Below are positions 18,624 through 28,570 of a stretch of DNA of 64,000 nucleotides, in pieces. The DNA comes from Crocinitomicaceae bacterium (GTDB taxonomy: Bacteria; Bacteroidota; Bacteroidia; Flavobacteriales_D; Crocinitomicaceae), in the NCBI GenBank assembly GCA_014762645.1, contig JABURP010000041.1, positions 1-64,000 of the forward strand, written 5' to 3'. Under the pieces are notes generated by a model that worked only from the letters and a program-made list of their open reading frames with translations, did no database searches and was not told the DNA's origin. Each line of letters opens with the position of its first letter. The first letter of the stretch is position 1. Made by a program: the position numbers and the translations under genes.

Positions 18624-19866
18624 ATTCTTTTACAGAAAGTTTCAGATCAAATTTTTCTTCTGCTATTTCAGCAATATATTCACCAATAGCCAGAGAGGCC
18701 GTTGCTGCAGGTGAAGGAGCATTAAGTACGTGAATAGAATTCTCGGTGTGCTCAATTCTGAAGTCATCACGAGTATCACCATCTGTTCCTAACAGCAAAG
18801 CCCGAACACCAGATCTTCCAGGCTTGAGGTCATCCATCTCAAGAGAAGGAATCATAGTCTGCAATGTTTTTAGAAACAATCGTTTGGAGAACGCACGTCT
18901 GTATTCGTTTAAACCAAACTTCATATTCCCAAAAAATAACTTCCATGTTCCTCTGTATCCCAGTGCATTGAATGTGTCTTTAAAACTAAAATCAGTTTTC
19001 CCGTATCCTTCTCTCTTGAAAGTAAACACTGCGTTTGGTCCACACTCTATTTCCCCATTGGTCATCCGTGTAAAATGGACACCTAAAAACGGAAAATCAG
19101 GGTTTGGCACCGGATAAATAAGATTATTGACTTTGTGCTTTGCTTTATCTGTCAATTCGTAGTAGTCACCTCTGAAACCAACAACTTTTTCTTTGAGTTT
19201 TACGCCATCTTTCCGAGCCATTCTGTCCGCCTGAAGTCCTGCACAAAAGATCATTTTCTTCGTTCTGATCTTCGTTTTATCGGTAACAATTACGTGTTCA
19301 TTGTCCTTGTCATCAATTGAAATCACCTCCTGTCCCAACAATAATTTAGATTCAGGTTGTTTTGCCAGTGCTACTTCAGCCATTTTCTCAGTAGCTCCAA
19401 CAAAGTCGATAATTCCCGTACAGGGCACCCAAATACCGGCAATTCCTTCTACATAAGGTTCGTGATCTTTGACCTGTTCTCCGGTAATTTTCTCTATACC
19501 TTCGGTATTATTAGCAATACCATTTTCAAAGATTTTATTCATGAACGGCAGCTCAGATTCATTTGTAGCCACCACCACTTTTCCACACACATCATGGGCT
19601 ACGCCATATTCTTTGGCAAAGGCAACCAATTCGTGTCTTCCTTTAACACAATTCTTAGCTTTTAGCGACCCTGGTTTGTAATAAAGTCCAGAATGAATTA
19701 CACCCGAATTGTGTCCAGTTTGGTGTCCGGCCAAACGATCTTCCTTTTCCAATAGCACAATTTTGAGATCCGGATTTCTCAATTGTAACTTGTAAAGCGT
19801 TGCCGCTCCAACTATTCCTCCACCAATAATGGCGACATCAAAGATTTCTGTGTTTTCCAAATTCAC
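18622..19866 (-). CDS. lhgO: L-2-hydroxyglutarate oxidase (FAD-dependent)
   Basis: 414 aa. The N-terminal FAD Rossmann motif is DVAIIGGGIVGAATLYKLQ. The signature HNSGVIHSGLYYKPGSLKA is typical of L-2-hydroxyglutarate oxidase/dehydrogenase, and FLGVHFTRMTNGEIECGPNA is also characteristic. It oxidises L-2-hydroxyglutarate to 2-oxoglutarate, a metabolite-repair step, with electrons passing to oxygen or quinone. Length matches the family. The start codon is GTG at 19866. A TAATTTTG box lies just upstream on the minus strand (19879-19886). Monocistronic, divergent from the acyltransferase gene. Confidence 0.92.
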   Translation of the reverse strand: MNLENTEIFDVAIIGGGIVGAATLYKLQLRNPDLKIVLLEKEDRLAGHQTGHNSGVIHSGLYYKPGSLKAKNCVKGRHELVAFAKEYGVAHDVCGKVVVATNESELPFMNKIFENGIANNTEGIEKITGEQVKDHEPYVEGIAGIWVPCTGIIDFVGATEKMAEVALAKQPESKLLLGQEVISIDDKDNEHVIVTDKTKIRTKKMIFCAGLQADRMARKDGVKLKEKVVGFRGDYYELTDKAKHKVNNLIYPVPNPDFPFLGVHFTRMTNGEIECGPNAVFTFKREGYGKTDFSFKDTFNALGYRGTWKLFFGNMKFGLNEYRRAFSKRLFLKTLQTMIPSLEMDDLKPGRSGVRALLLGTDGDTRDDFRIEHTENSIHVLNAPSPAATASLAIGEYIAEIAEEKFDLKLSVKE

Positions 19867-19878
19867 TTAAATTTGACG

Positions 19879-19886
19879 CAAAATTA
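19879..19886 (-). promoter_or_regulatory. TAATTTTG promoter element for lhgO
   Basis: On the minus strand this reads TAATTTTG, an exact fit to TAnnTTTG, 13 bases before the GTG start of lhgO. The upstream element is TTC rather than TTG. A transcript starting here would have a very short leader. Confidence 0.42.
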
Positions 19887-19900
19887 ATGAAAGCTATAGT

Positions 19901-21025
19901 TTGGCGAACCGTTCTTCACAAAAAATCCCACACATCTATTTTGAAAATTTAGATGCCTTACGCTTTCTAGCGGCGTTCAGTGTATTTCTATTTCACCTTT
20001 TCGCAGACCTGAAACCTATTGTTCCTGCACTCGAGACGAATAACGTGACGAACAAATTCATGGTCATTTTTGACAAAGGAAGTTTAGGGGTGAATTTCTT
20101 TTTTGTATTGTCAGGATTTCTGATCACTTACCTTTTACTACACGAAAGAAAGTACAAAGGACATTTTTCCCTGAAAAAATTTCTGATCAGGCGAACACTG
20201 CGCATCTGGCCGCTCTATTTTATAGTGGTACTCATTGGTTTTGTGATATTTCCTTTGTTGATTCACGGATATGAAACCAGTCACGACCCGTGGATGTATG
20301 TGGCATTTTTAGCCAATTTTGATGAGATTAAAAATGGTATGGCTGATCCGTATAACTTCCTCACTATGCCGTGGTCAGTTGCTGTTGAGGAGCAGTTTTA
20401 CCTATTTTGGGGAGTTACTTTATTTTTCTTTTTAACTGTTAAAGGGTTTAGGTTATGGCACCTCTTATTATTTCTTTATATCGCATCTTTTATATTTAGA
20501 TGGCAACACCGTGAAGATGAATATGTCCTGTATTATCACACCCTGGCCGTTTGCCAGGATATTTTAGCCGGAGCTTTTATCGGATGGTCCTTGTTTGAAG
20601 GAAGAGTGTGGTTAGAAAAATTGAAAAAGCTCAATTTGTTATGGGTGATTGTCATCTACCTGATTGGATTTACACTTTGTGTTGCCAAGAACAAGATTTT
20701 TGCAGGCGACCTGGTGGTCCTGGAACGATTTGTACTGGGAGCATTTTTTGCCTTCATTATCCTGGATCAGGTACGTGGCGAACATTCGTTCTTCAAGTTT
20801 GGTAGAGTAAAGGCCTTCAATTATTTAGGCAGAATTTCATACGGACTTTACATGTACCATCTAATTGTGATGTACTTCATTTACGACTGGATCAGATACT
20901 CGGATATGAATGGCACAGTACTTATTGTTATGTACTTCCTGATTAGTTTTGCAGGGATAGTATCAGTTGCCAGCTTGAGCTATTATGCTATTGAACGGCC
21001 ATTTTTGAGGATGAAACCGAAATAA
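19901..21025 (+). CDS. Acyltransferase 3 family membrane protein (OafA/YrhL-like)
   Basis: 374-aa integral membrane protein of about ten hydrophobic segments. The family hallmark is at the N-terminus (ENLDALRFLAAFSVFLFHLF, with the conserved His), followed by FFVLSGFLITYLLLHERKYKG, RTLRIWPLYF and PWSVAVEEQFYLFWG. These enzymes O-acetylate or succinylate surface polysaccharides or other glycans in the envelope. The substrate is unknown, with no polysaccharide cluster nearby. The start is TTG at 19901; the nearby ATG at 19887 is out of frame. An NlpC/P60 peptidase gene follows, compatible with a cell-wall link. Confidence 0.9.
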   Translation: MANRSSQKIPHIYFENLDALRFLAAFSVFLFHLFADLKPIVPALETNNVTNKFMVIFDKGSLGVNFFFVLSGFLITYLLLHERKYKGHFSLKKFLIRRTLRIWPLYFIVVLIGFVIFPLLIHGYETSHDPWMYVAFLANFDEIKNGMADPYNFLTMPWSVAVEEQFYLFWGVTLFFFLTVKGFRLWHLLLFLYIASFIFRWQHREDEYVLYYHTLAVCQDILAGAFIGWSLFEGRVWLEKLKKLNLLWVIVIYLIGFTLCVAKNKIFAGDLVVLERFVLGAFFAFIILDQVRGEHSFFKFGRVKAFNYLGRISYGLYMYHLIVMYFIYDWIRYSDMNGTVLIVMYFLISFAGIVSVASLSYYAIERPFLRMKPK

Positions 21026-21103
21026 TTCTGCTCACTCCCAAAAATAAAAAACTGATTTTTGAGACAAAACGACAAAATTATTAACATTGAAAAAACTTCA
21101 GGT

Positions 21104-21871
21104 ATGATCAAGTCTTACGGTATATGTCAAGTAGCTATTGCACCAGTCAGAGCTTCGGCTTCAGATGAAGCTGAAATCGTTACGCAATTATTATTTGGAG
21201 ACTACGTAAAAGTTCTTGAACAAGAAAAGCCCTGGATAAAAATCTACTTTCCTGCTGATGATTATGAAGGATGGATGGACTTCAAACAGTTAAAGTATGT
21301 TTCAGAAGACATCTACCAGGAAGGAATTGATACAGAACATGAGGTTGTGAAAACTGGGTTATTAGCTGTAGAAGGACCTATAGGTAAGCAGCACATAATC
21401 TTTGGATCAAACCTTCCTTTTTTAAATGGTTCAGAATTCGAAATAGGTACATTAAAATGTAAAGTACTGGATGAAATTCCTGAATTTGACGAAGACTTTT
21501 GTGAAACGGCTCTCCGTTATTTAAACACCCCCTACCTATGGGGCGGTAAAGGAATCCTTGGAATTGATTGCAGTGGTTTTGTACAAATTGCAGCAAAGGT
21601 TCATGGCATTAATATCCCAAGGGATGCATCAGAACAAGCGGAAGTTGGCGCAAAAGTTAGGTTTGATAATCGACAAGAAGGGGATCTTATGTTTTTTGTA
21701 AATAAGAATGGCCATGTTCATCATGTAGGAATTATTCTCAACGAAAAAGAGATAATTCACGCCGCCGGACATGTGCGTATAGATACTTACGACGAAAAGG
21801 GAATTTTTCGATTAGATTTTGATAAACACACGCATAAATTTCACAGCATTAAACGTATATGGAACAAGTAA
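21104..21871 (+). CDS. C40-family peptidase: SH3b plus NlpC/P60
   Basis: 255 aa from the preferred ATG at 21104 (MIKSYGICQVAIAPVR). The track begins 15 codons earlier at TTG and adds a poorly conserved leader. The N-terminal SH3-like part (about 1-80, EIVTQLLFGDYVKVLE) is followed by a C-terminal NlpC/P60 domain. In it the catalytic Cys lies in GIDCSGFVQI, the catalytic His in GHVHHVGI, and the third polar residue near IIHAAGHVR. Such proteins cut D-Glu-diaminopimelate-type peptidoglycan cross-peptides. No signal peptide is visible, so it may act on cytosolic muropeptides (recycling). The downstream yjbQ gene overlaps by 13 bases. Confidence 0.9.
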   Translation: MIKSYGICQVAIAPVRASASDEAEIVTQLLFGDYVKVLEQEKPWIKIYFPADDYEGWMDFKQLKYVSEDIYQEGIDTEHEVVKTGLLAVEGPIGKQHIIFGSNLPFLNGSEFEIGTLKCKVLDEIPEFDEDFCETALRYLNTPYLWGGKGILGIDCSGFVQIAAKVHGINIPRDASEQAEVGAKVRFDNRQEGDLMFFVNKNGHVHHVGIILNEKEIIHAAGHVRIDTYDEKGIFRLDFDKHTHKFHSIKRIWNK

Positions 21872-22266
21872 AAATTCACCTAAGTCCGCGTCCAAGAGGG
21901 TTCCACGTTATCACTGAAGAAGTGTTGCAGCACTTACCCGAACTTCCACAAACAGGTATCTTACATCTGTTTATCCAGCACACCTCGGCAGGTATTTGCA
22001 TCAATGAAAATGCAGACCCCAGTGTATTAAAGGATATGAATAACTGGTACGATAAAAATATCAAAGAAAATGAACCGTACTATGAGCACACGCTGGAAGG
22101 ACCGGATGACATGCCTTCTCATATAAAAGCAGTATTTACGGGTTGTGAAGTTCATATCCCAATTTCCAACGGACAACTCGCATTAGGAACCTGGCAAGGT
22201 ATTTATCTCGGTGAATTTAGAGACAGAGCAAGAAGCAGAACCCTACTTGCCAGTATCATTTCATAG
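21859..22266 (+). CDS. yjbQ: YjbQ family protein (UPF0047)
   Basis: 135 aa, full length for the family. The two conserved blocks are visible: HLFIQHTSAGICINENADPS, with the conserved His, and GTWQGIYLGEFRDRARSRT near the C-terminus. Members have been reported to have weak thiamine-phosphate synthase activity, but the physiological role is unsettled. Translation starts inside the end of the NlpC/P60 gene (13-base overlap), implying one operon. Cytosolic. Confidence 0.92.
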   Translation: MEQVKIHLSPRPRGFHVITEEVLQHLPELPQTGILHLFIQHTSAGICINENADPSVLKDMNNWYDKNIKENEPYYEHTLEGPDDMPSHIKAVFTGCEVHIPISNGQLALGTWQGIYLGEFRDRARSRTLLASIIS

Positions 22267-22375
22267 TAAAAGCTTATGCGTTCTTCACGTATTTTACAAC
22301 TAATTTTCCAGGTATAATTTCAAATTGTACATTAAAAAAGTTAGTTTAGTGAACCAATAATTGCATACCCAATCT

Positions 22376-24556
22376 ATGAACAGGTATTGTTTTACAGTAC
22401 TCTTCGCGTTTTGCCTGGCACCTTTCTTACATGCTCAGCAATCTGCTGGCAAGTATATTTCCACGGCTGAAAAAAACGTTAAAAAATTGGATTATTCTGC
22501 TGCAGTTGCGGCTTATAAAAGTGCATTAACTGTAGAGCCAAAGAACAAGAAGGCGTTGCAAGGACTCGTTGACATTTATATGAATACCTATCAGTTGTAT
22601 GACTCTGCATTCGTATATATTAATCGTCAACTAGCAACAATAGAACAAGACACCAACTACCTCATCTACTATAACTATGCAAATTGTCTTCGACTGATGG
22701 AAGAGCATGAAAAGGCAATCGAACAATACAAATTCTTTAAAAAATATGGATTGAGAAGGGTGGGTACCAACCATCCGCTTATTGCCGAAGTAGATAAAAG
22801 CATCAATTATTCTGTAAATGCCATTAAAAACCAACAGTTAATTTATGAACCTTTTGAGGTTGAGAACATGGATTTCTTCATTAATTCAGTAGAAACTGAA
22901 TATACACCCGTTTATATCGAAGATGACAACCTCTTGTTATACAACGCCCGTTACAAAGACTACGACACCGAACGCAGGGATATGGATAACAAGTTCTTTG
23001 AAAACATCTATTACTTTGACCTGGAAGAGTCTGTCGCGTCCACCTACAACCCAAGTATCGATCAAAAAACTCACCAATGTGTGGTAGGAAATGTATTTGA
23101 TTCAGACAGTATTCTGGTATTCTATCAAAACAGAGTATGGGTGTCCACCATGACCGAAGATCGGTTAAACAAATTGCAACCACTTCCCGCTAAATTTGGT
23201 TCCTTCTTTTTTCAACCTCATGGTGTATTTTCAAAGGATCAAAAAACCTTTATTTTCACTGCGCGATCTGAGTTCGGAAATCTGGACATCTACATTAGTC
23301 ACCTGGAGGATACTGCCTGGACTGACCCTAAACCAATAAGTCCATACATCAATACCGCAGAAGATGAAGATGGCCCTTTTCTATCTGCTGACGGAAAAAC
23401 ACTTTACTTTTCATCCAGAGGTCACAACTCCTCTGGTGGGTATGATTTTTATATGTCTAAAAAAGTTGATGGAAGATGGACAATTCCAACGAACTTGGGA
23501 TACCCAATGAATTCAGCAGGAGATGATATTTATATCACATGGAACAGAGATGAACGAAGTGGATTCTTTTCTTCCAACCGCTCAGGTGGATTTGGTGGCA
23601 TGGATATTTACATGTTTGGTTTAGTCAAAAAAACCATCAAGGGTACCGCAACAGATCTTGAAGGCGAAGTACTGGCAGGAGTTAAAGTAGAGCTAAAAGA
23701 ATTAGAAACAGAAACTGTTCAAACAGTAATAACTGAAGATGATGGCACGTTTGCCTTTCTCGTTGACCCGGAGAAGAAATTTGAAATTTCAGGAAATAAA
23801 GAAAAATACTTCCCGGATATGAACAGTGTCTCAAGCTTTGGTGAAGATGACGTTTTTGTTTCTGATCTTAAACTTGAAAAAGACCCGGGAATATCCCTTT
23901 TCCTGAAAATTGTTGATGCTGAATCCCAGACAACCATTGACAGTGTTAAAATAATTGTTGTTGACAATATGATAGACACCCGGGACTCTATCATTACTGA
24001 CGAGACAGGCATCTATCACATTCCGTTACCGGATAAAAAACTGGAGGATCGGGGAAGTTATAATTTCACACTGATTAAAGAAGGTTATTTGACGCAAACC
24101 ATTACATACAATGTGCTGTTTGATAGAGAAGGCAAATACAACGTATTTGAGGATATGCAAATAAGAATGGAGAAAATTGAAGTAGGTGTCGATTTAACCG
24201 ATATTATTGATTTACAACCTATTTATTTTGATTACAACAAAGCCATTATCCGACCTGATGCTGCGATAGAACTTGATAAAATAGTAAAAGTTATGAATGA
24301 CAATCCCAATATGAGGATTGAACTAGGTTCACACACAGATGCGCGCGGATCGGCAAAAGATAACCAACGACTTTCTGAAAAAAGAGCGCAGGCTTCAGTA
24401 AAATATATCAAAGAAAGAATTACAAATCCAGATAGAATTACGGGTAAAGGATACGGAGAATCTCAACTCGTAAATGGGTGCGCAGATGGTGTAGAATGTT
24501 CAGAAGTTGAACACCAGGAAAACAGACGAACAGAATTTATTATTCTGGAAATGTAA
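22376..24556 (+). CDS. TPR-PD40-carboxypeptidase-like-OmpA outer membrane protein
   Basis: 726 aa from ATG 22376; the track's TTG start five codons upstream only delays the signal peptide MNRYCFTVLFAFCLAPFLHA. Order of domains: TPR-like helices (about 20-150), PD40/WD40-like propeller (about 170-415, KTLYFSSRGHNSSGGYDFYM), a carboxypeptidase-regulatory sandwich (KGTATDLEGEVLAGVKVEL, about 420-505), a second Ig-like unit, and C-terminal OmpA (YFDYNKAIIRPDAAIELD; HTDARGSAKDNQRLSEKRA). The OmpA domain keeps the Asp/Arg pattern that binds peptidoglycan. The architecture is that of PorE-like proteins of the type IX secretion machinery and relatives; the specific role is an inference. Monocistronic. 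Confidence 0.88.
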   Translation: MNRYCFTVLFAFCLAPFLHAQQSAGKYISTAEKNVKKLDYSAAVAAYKSALTVEPKNKKALQGLVDIYMNTYQLYDSAFVYINRQLATIEQDTNYLIYYNYANCLRLMEEHEKAIEQYKFFKKYGLRRVGTNHPLIAEVDKSINYSVNAIKNQQLIYEPFEVENMDFFINSVETEYTPVYIEDDNLLLYNARYKDYDTERRDMDNKFFENIYYFDLEESVASTYNPSIDQKTHQCVVGNVFDSDSILVFYQNRVWVSTMTEDRLNKLQPLPAKFGSFFFQPHGVFSKDQKTFIFTARSEFGNLDIYISHLEDTAWTDPKPISPYINTAEDEDGPFLSADGKTLYFSSRGHNSSGGYDFYMSKKVDGRWTIPTNLGYPMNSAGDDIYITWNRDERSGFFSSNRSGGFGGMDIYMFGLVKKTIKGTATDLEGEVLAGVKVELKELETETVQTVITEDDGTFAFLVDPEKKFEISGNKEKYFPDMNSVSSFGEDDVFVSDLKLEKDPGISLFLKIVDAESQTTIDSVKIIVVDNMIDTRDSIITDETGIYHIPLPDKKLEDRGSYNFTLIKEGYLTQTITYNVLFDREGKYNVFEDMQIRMEKIEVGVDLTDIIDLQPIYFDYNKAIIRPDAAIELDKIVKVMNDNPNMRIELGSHTDARGSAKDNQRLSEKRAQASVKYIKERITNPDRITGKGYGESQLVNGCADGVECSEVEHQENRRTEFIILEM

Positions 24557-24574
24557 TTATTCTTTTAGCTATTG

Positions 24575-24582
24575 TAATTTTG
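24575..24582 (+). promoter_or_regulatory. TAATTTTG promoter element before the DUF1015/YggS operon
   Basis: An exact TAnnTTTG match 53 bases upstream of the TTG start, in the short gap after the OmpA gene. No clear TTG upstream element was found at the right spacing. Confidence 0.4.
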
Positions 24583-24635
24583 AACACTGATCATCAATGT
24601 GATGTTCAGAATGTAGGATTACAAAATTTGCAGAC

Positions 24636-25874
24636 TTGACCAAAATCAAACCTTTCAAAGCGATCAGACCAACGCGTGACAAAGCATATCTGGTAGCTAC
24701 CCGACCATACTATTCGTATAAGAAGCATGTGTTGGAGGCAAAATTGGAAACCAATCCATATACTTTCTTGCATGTTATCAATCCTGAATTTAGCATGCAG
24801 GAGGAAAAAAGCGAACCTTATTCACTGGAGCGTTGCGTGCGTTCAAGAGAAAAACTGGAGGAGTTTATTAGCGAAGGTATTATGTTCAGAGACGAGAAGG
24901 AAACCTTGTACCTCTATCGTCAAAGTAACTCTGAAACGGAATATGTCGGGTTGATTGCCGGTGCATCAGTAGATGAATATGATTCCGGAAAAATTAAGAA
25001 ACACGAAGAAACGATTACACAACGCGAAAAGCACTTTACAAAGTATTTACAGGTTGTGGAATGCAACGCAGAACCCGTACTCCTATTCCACAGGCATCAC
25101 GAAAAACTAGAGGAGACACTTGAGCAAATAATGAGAGATCGTCCTGAATATGAATTTACAACTACTCAAAAAATAAAGCATGAAGTGTGGTTAATACAGG
25201 ACGAAAAAATCATATCCGAAATTCAGAGATATTACGAGGACATTGACAGTGTATATATTGCGGATGGTCATCACAGGTGTGCTTCATCCTCCAGATATAG
25301 CAAAGAAGTTAATGCAAAAAAAGATGGCTTCAGAAATTACTTTATGGCCTATTTTATTTCTGAAGTAAACATGGGAATATTAGACTATAACCGTATTGTA
25401 AAAGATCTCAACGGCCTTAGCAAACAAGAATTTATTCGTCTGGTCAAAGAAAATTTCGAAGTTACTGAACTGGGAGAGCATGCTCCAAACTGCACTTCTA
25501 TTCATCAAATTATGATGTATTTGGATAAGAAGTGGTATTTACTTAATATGGAAAGTGCTGAATTCGATCCATCAGATTCGGTTGGGCAGTTGGACACGAA
25601 TATCCTCACGGTTAATTTACTAAGACCAATTCTAGGGATACAAGACTTAAAAACTGACGCACGCATCTCTTTTGTGGCAGGATATAGAGGATTAGAAGGC
25701 ATTGAAGAAAAAATTGATTCAGGTGATTACGAAGTTGGTTTTGTGCTATTTCCGGTTTCTGTTGAACAGCTCAAAACGGTTGCAGATGAAGGCCGGATTA
25801 TGCCACCAAAATCTACCTGGATAGAACCTAAATTAAGAAGTGGACTAACCATGTACCCCTTAAATGATGATTAA
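24636..25874 (+). CDS. DUF1015 domain-containing protein
   Basis: 412 aa covering a full DUF1015 domain. The opening KIKPFKAIRPTRDKAYLVAT and the signature YIADGHHRCASSSRYS (HHR motif) are typical, as is the C-terminal VLFPVSVEQLKTVADEGRIM with MPPKSTWIEPKLRSG. The biochemical function of this cytosolic family is not established; it is often called SpoIIIAC-unrelated 'UPF' or HTH-associated, without proof. TTG at 24636 is the start that places the conserved KIKPF motif at the N-terminus. It overlaps yggS by 11 bases and is therefore part of a two-gene operon. Confidence 0.88.
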   Translation: MTKIKPFKAIRPTRDKAYLVATRPYYSYKKHVLEAKLETNPYTFLHVINPEFSMQEEKSEPYSLERCVRSREKLEEFISEGIMFRDEKETLYLYRQSNSETEYVGLIAGASVDEYDSGKIKKHEETITQREKHFTKYLQVVECNAEPVLLFHRHHEKLEETLEQIMRDRPEYEFTTTQKIKHEVWLIQDEKIISEIQRYYEDIDSVYIADGHHRCASSSRYSKEVNAKKDGFRNYFMAYFISEVNMGILDYNRIVKDLNGLSKQEFIRLVKENFEVTELGEHAPNCTSIHQIMMYLDKKWYLLNMESAEFDPSDSVGQLDTNILTVNLLRPILGIQDLKTDARISFVAGYRGLEGIEEKIDSGDYEVGFVLFPVSVEQLKTVADEGRIMPPKSTWIEPKLRSGLTMYPLNDD

Positions 25875-26529
25875 ACAGAACTTACAACAAATTAAAGAAA
25901 CGATACCGGAAAATGTAACCCTTGTTGCAGTGTCTAAGACAAAACCTGTTGAAATGATACAGGAGGCTTATGACTGTGGACAACGAATTTTTGGAGAAAA
26001 CAGGGCGCAGGAACTAGCTTCAAAATATGAGCAACTTCCAGAGGATATAGAATGGCACATGATTGGTCATTTACAACGCAATAAGGTAAAGTACATTTCA
26101 CCGTTCGTAGCACTTATTCATGGAGTTGATTCCTACAGGCTCTTGAAAGAAATTAATAAGCAAGCTCGAAAGAACGCAAGAAATCAACCCGTTTTACTGC
26201 AATTTCACATAGCTCAGGAATCCAGTAAGTTTGGGTTTGACATGAATGAGATCAATGACATGTTTAATGATCCCGACTTTAAAAATTTGGAGAATATTGA
26301 AATTCAGGGCGTGATGGGAATGGCAACCTTCACCTCTGACCAACGACAGGTTAGAGAAGAATTCCATAGCTTAAAGAAATACTTTGACACCTTAAAAGAA
26401 ACCCATTTTAATGCCGATCCTAATTTTGAAATAATTTCCATGGGTATGAGTGGGGATTATCCAATTGCTATCGAACAGGGCAGTAATATGATTCGAGTGG
26501 GAAGTTCCATCTTTGGGGAAAGAGATTAA
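25864..26529 (+). CDS. yggS: YggS-family pyridoxal phosphate homeostasis protein
   Basis: 221 aa. The PLP-binding lysine lies in LVAVSKTKPVEMI near residue 28. Other conserved family segments are RIFGENRAQELASK, EWHMIGHLQRNKVKYI and the phosphate-binding SMGMSGDYPIAIEQGSNMIR. The family binds PLP with no catalysis and buffers the cellular PLP pool. Length is normal. It follows DUF1015 with an 11-base overlap, and its end overlaps the convergent histidine kinase gene by four bases. Confidence 0.94.
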   Translation: MMIKQNLQQIKETIPENVTLVAVSKTKPVEMIQEAYDCGQRIFGENRAQELASKYEQLPEDIEWHMIGHLQRNKVKYISPFVALIHGVDSYRLLKEINKQARKNARNQPVLLQFHIAQESSKFGFDMNEINDMFNDPDFKNLENIEIQGVMGMATFTSDQRQVREEFHSLKKYFDTLKETHFNADPNFEIISMGMSGDYPIAIEQGSNMIRVGSSIFGERD

Positions 26530-28472
26530 ACTCTGAAGGTTACGCGAATTTCTGTGCCTCCTTCATTTTTTATTTCCAGTGTACCCCCTATTTGATCACT
26601 GAGGATATGGATTAACTCAATACCCAATGTGTCACGCTCTCCTTTCAGATATTGATCCGGAATTCCTGAACCATCATCCCTGATAATTAACAAATAAGTC
26701 AATGGTTCCAGTTTTCTCAGTAGGATTTCAATTTTTCCTTTGTCCTGATCGTTAAATGCGTATTTAACTGAGTTTGTAATGGCTTCATTGAGGATCAAGC
26801 CAAGCGGAACAGCTAACTCCAGGTCAAATGATTCATCTCCACTTTTCACTTCGTACGTTATCTTTCCAGACTGCTCAGTCAGTGATTTTAGAATTGACGG
26901 AACTAACTCCTGAACATAGGATTTAAAATCAATGCGTTTAACATCACTCCTGCTGTACAACATCTCATGTACAAGTGACATTGACTGTATCCGACCCTGC
27001 GCATCTGTCAGTACCTTTTTACTGCGTTCGTCTTGCTCTATACCGTATTGAAGATTTAATAAACTGGAAATTATCTGAAAATTATTTTTTACCCGGTGAT
27101 GTACTTCTTTGAACAAAATCTTATTCTCTTCAATCGACTCGCTCAACTCCTTTGTTGTTTTACGATTTTTACGATAAGCACTGGAAATAACCATAATAAT
27201 CAATACCAAACATATTATCGATACTAAAAACAGGGTATAAATCCAAACTTCTTTCTCTCTGTCACTCTCAATTTGAAGTTGAAGCTTTTCTTTCTCTTGT
27301 TTGTTCTTGAGATTCTGAATTTTATCGTTTAACTGAATTTCTTCTGTTTCTATGAAATCTACGAACTCCTTAACAATCTTTTTGTCGTTTTTAACATCTA
27401 CCTCTTTTCGTAATTTCAATGTAATCCGCAAGTAATCATTAGCGAATTCCAGTTCTCCCATCTTCTGATAAACTTCAGCAAGCACTTCATAAAACTCTGC
27501 TTGATCTGACTTTGAAAACCTCGAAAGAAAAACTTCTTCAACCTGTTGTAGCAATTCTAGCGCTTTTTCATATTTACCGATTGCCAAATAACATTTTGCC
27601 CGAATAAATTTGTTTTGATCGATCCCGTCCTGATTCATCAGAATACTGAACTTCTTGTCAGATTGTTCCAGGTATTTTATGGCCAGATCATACTTCCGTC
27701 TTCCATAAGCTGATTGAGCCATTAATTGATAGCTGTAGCCAATAGAGCTTTCCTGGTTAAGTACTTTCTTTTGCTCCATACTGGCTACCGCATAACTTTC
27801 GGCCATTTGGTAATCCCCAATATTCACATAAGAAACGCCCATGTTATTCAGAACATTCGCCCGGAGCATCTCACTCTCCCAATTATCTACTTTGGCAGTG
27901 AGCTTTAAAGCTTTCTTGTAGTTTGTCAACGCACCTTCATAATCCTCCAGGTCATCCAATACTATCCCTATACTTGCATGGCAATAAGCCTGATTGATAG
28001 TAACCATTTCTTCATCCACCAAAACATACGTCTCAAAATTTTCATCTATTATTTGGGCTGCACGTTTAAATTGAACCAAAGCCTGGATATGATCATCCTT
28101 TGAGAGGTAAAAATTTCCCTGATTGTATTCTGCCAGAAAATACTCAATTGAATCAGGATAGTTTTTTAGTATCTCCAGTGATTTATTGCCATAAATAATT
28201 GCGGAATCAATATCAGATGAATAAAATTCTGCCCGCGTTTTTAATTGTAGTGCCTTACCAAAAAAATATTCCGACTCCATTGACTTGGCAATGATCAAAC
28301 ACGAATCAGTAAAAATATTTGCAGAATCAACATCTACATTTTGATAGTACTTTGCTTTATTGTGATAATGATAGAATGCCGCACGTTTCTCAGGATCAAC
28401 CGACTGTGCCATTGAATATAAGCCTGAGGCAAAGATTATATATAAAAAAAGACTTCTGTACAATCCTGACAT
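26526..28472 (-). CDS. TPR-containing sensor histidine kinase (HisKA_2 type)
   Basis: 648 aa. A signal-like N-terminus (LYRSLFLYIIFASGLYSMAQ) precedes a periplasmic TPR array at about residues 30-370. Then come a coiled coil (QNLKNKQEKEKLQLQIESD), one membrane helix near 405-430 (IYTLFLVSIICLVLIIMVIS), and a cytosolic kinase. The phospho-acceptor His lies in EVHHRVKNNFQIISSLLNLQ. The ATP site shows LILNEAITNSVKYAF and IRDDGSGIPD. This is the HisKA_2/HATPase_c arrangement widespread in Bacteroidota. No response regulator is adjacent, so its partner is unknown. A perfect palindrome lies in its divergent upstream region (28571-28587). Confidence 0.93.
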   Translation of the reverse strand: MSGLYRSLFLYIIFASGLYSMAQSVDPEKRAAFYHYHNKAKYYQNVDVDSANIFTDSCLIIAKSMESEYFFGKALQLKTRAEFYSSDIDSAIIYGNKSLEILKNYPDSIEYFLAEYNQGNFYLSKDDHIQALVQFKRAAQIIDENFETYVLVDEEMVTINQAYCHASIGIVLDDLEDYEGALTNYKKALKLTAKVDNWESEMLRANVLNNMGVSYVNIGDYQMAESYAVASMEQKKVLNQESSIGYSYQLMAQSAYGRRKYDLAIKYLEQSDKKFSILMNQDGIDQNKFIRAKCYLAIGKYEKALELLQQVEEVFLSRFSKSDQAEFYEVLAEVYQKMGELEFANDYLRITLKLRKEVDVKNDKKIVKEFVDFIETEEIQLNDKIQNLKNKQEKEKLQLQIESDREKEVWIYTLFLVSIICLVLIIMVISSAYRKNRKTTKELSESIEENKILFKEVHHRVKNNFQIISSLLNLQYGIEQDERSKKVLTDAQGRIQSMSLVHEMLYSRSDVKRIDFKSYVQELVPSILKSLTEQSGKITYEVKSGDESFDLELAVPLGLILNEAITNSVKYAFNDQDKGKIEILLRKLEPLTYLLIIRDDGSGIPDQYLKGERDTLGIELIHILSDQIGGTLEIKNEGGTEIRVTFRV

Positions 28473-28570
28473 TTTCTGTTTTCAACGGTAATTGATAACC
28501 TAAAGATACAATTCAACAATCAATTTATGGCCTTGTTTTAAAACTTTGGTCAAGCCTTTTAAACAGTATC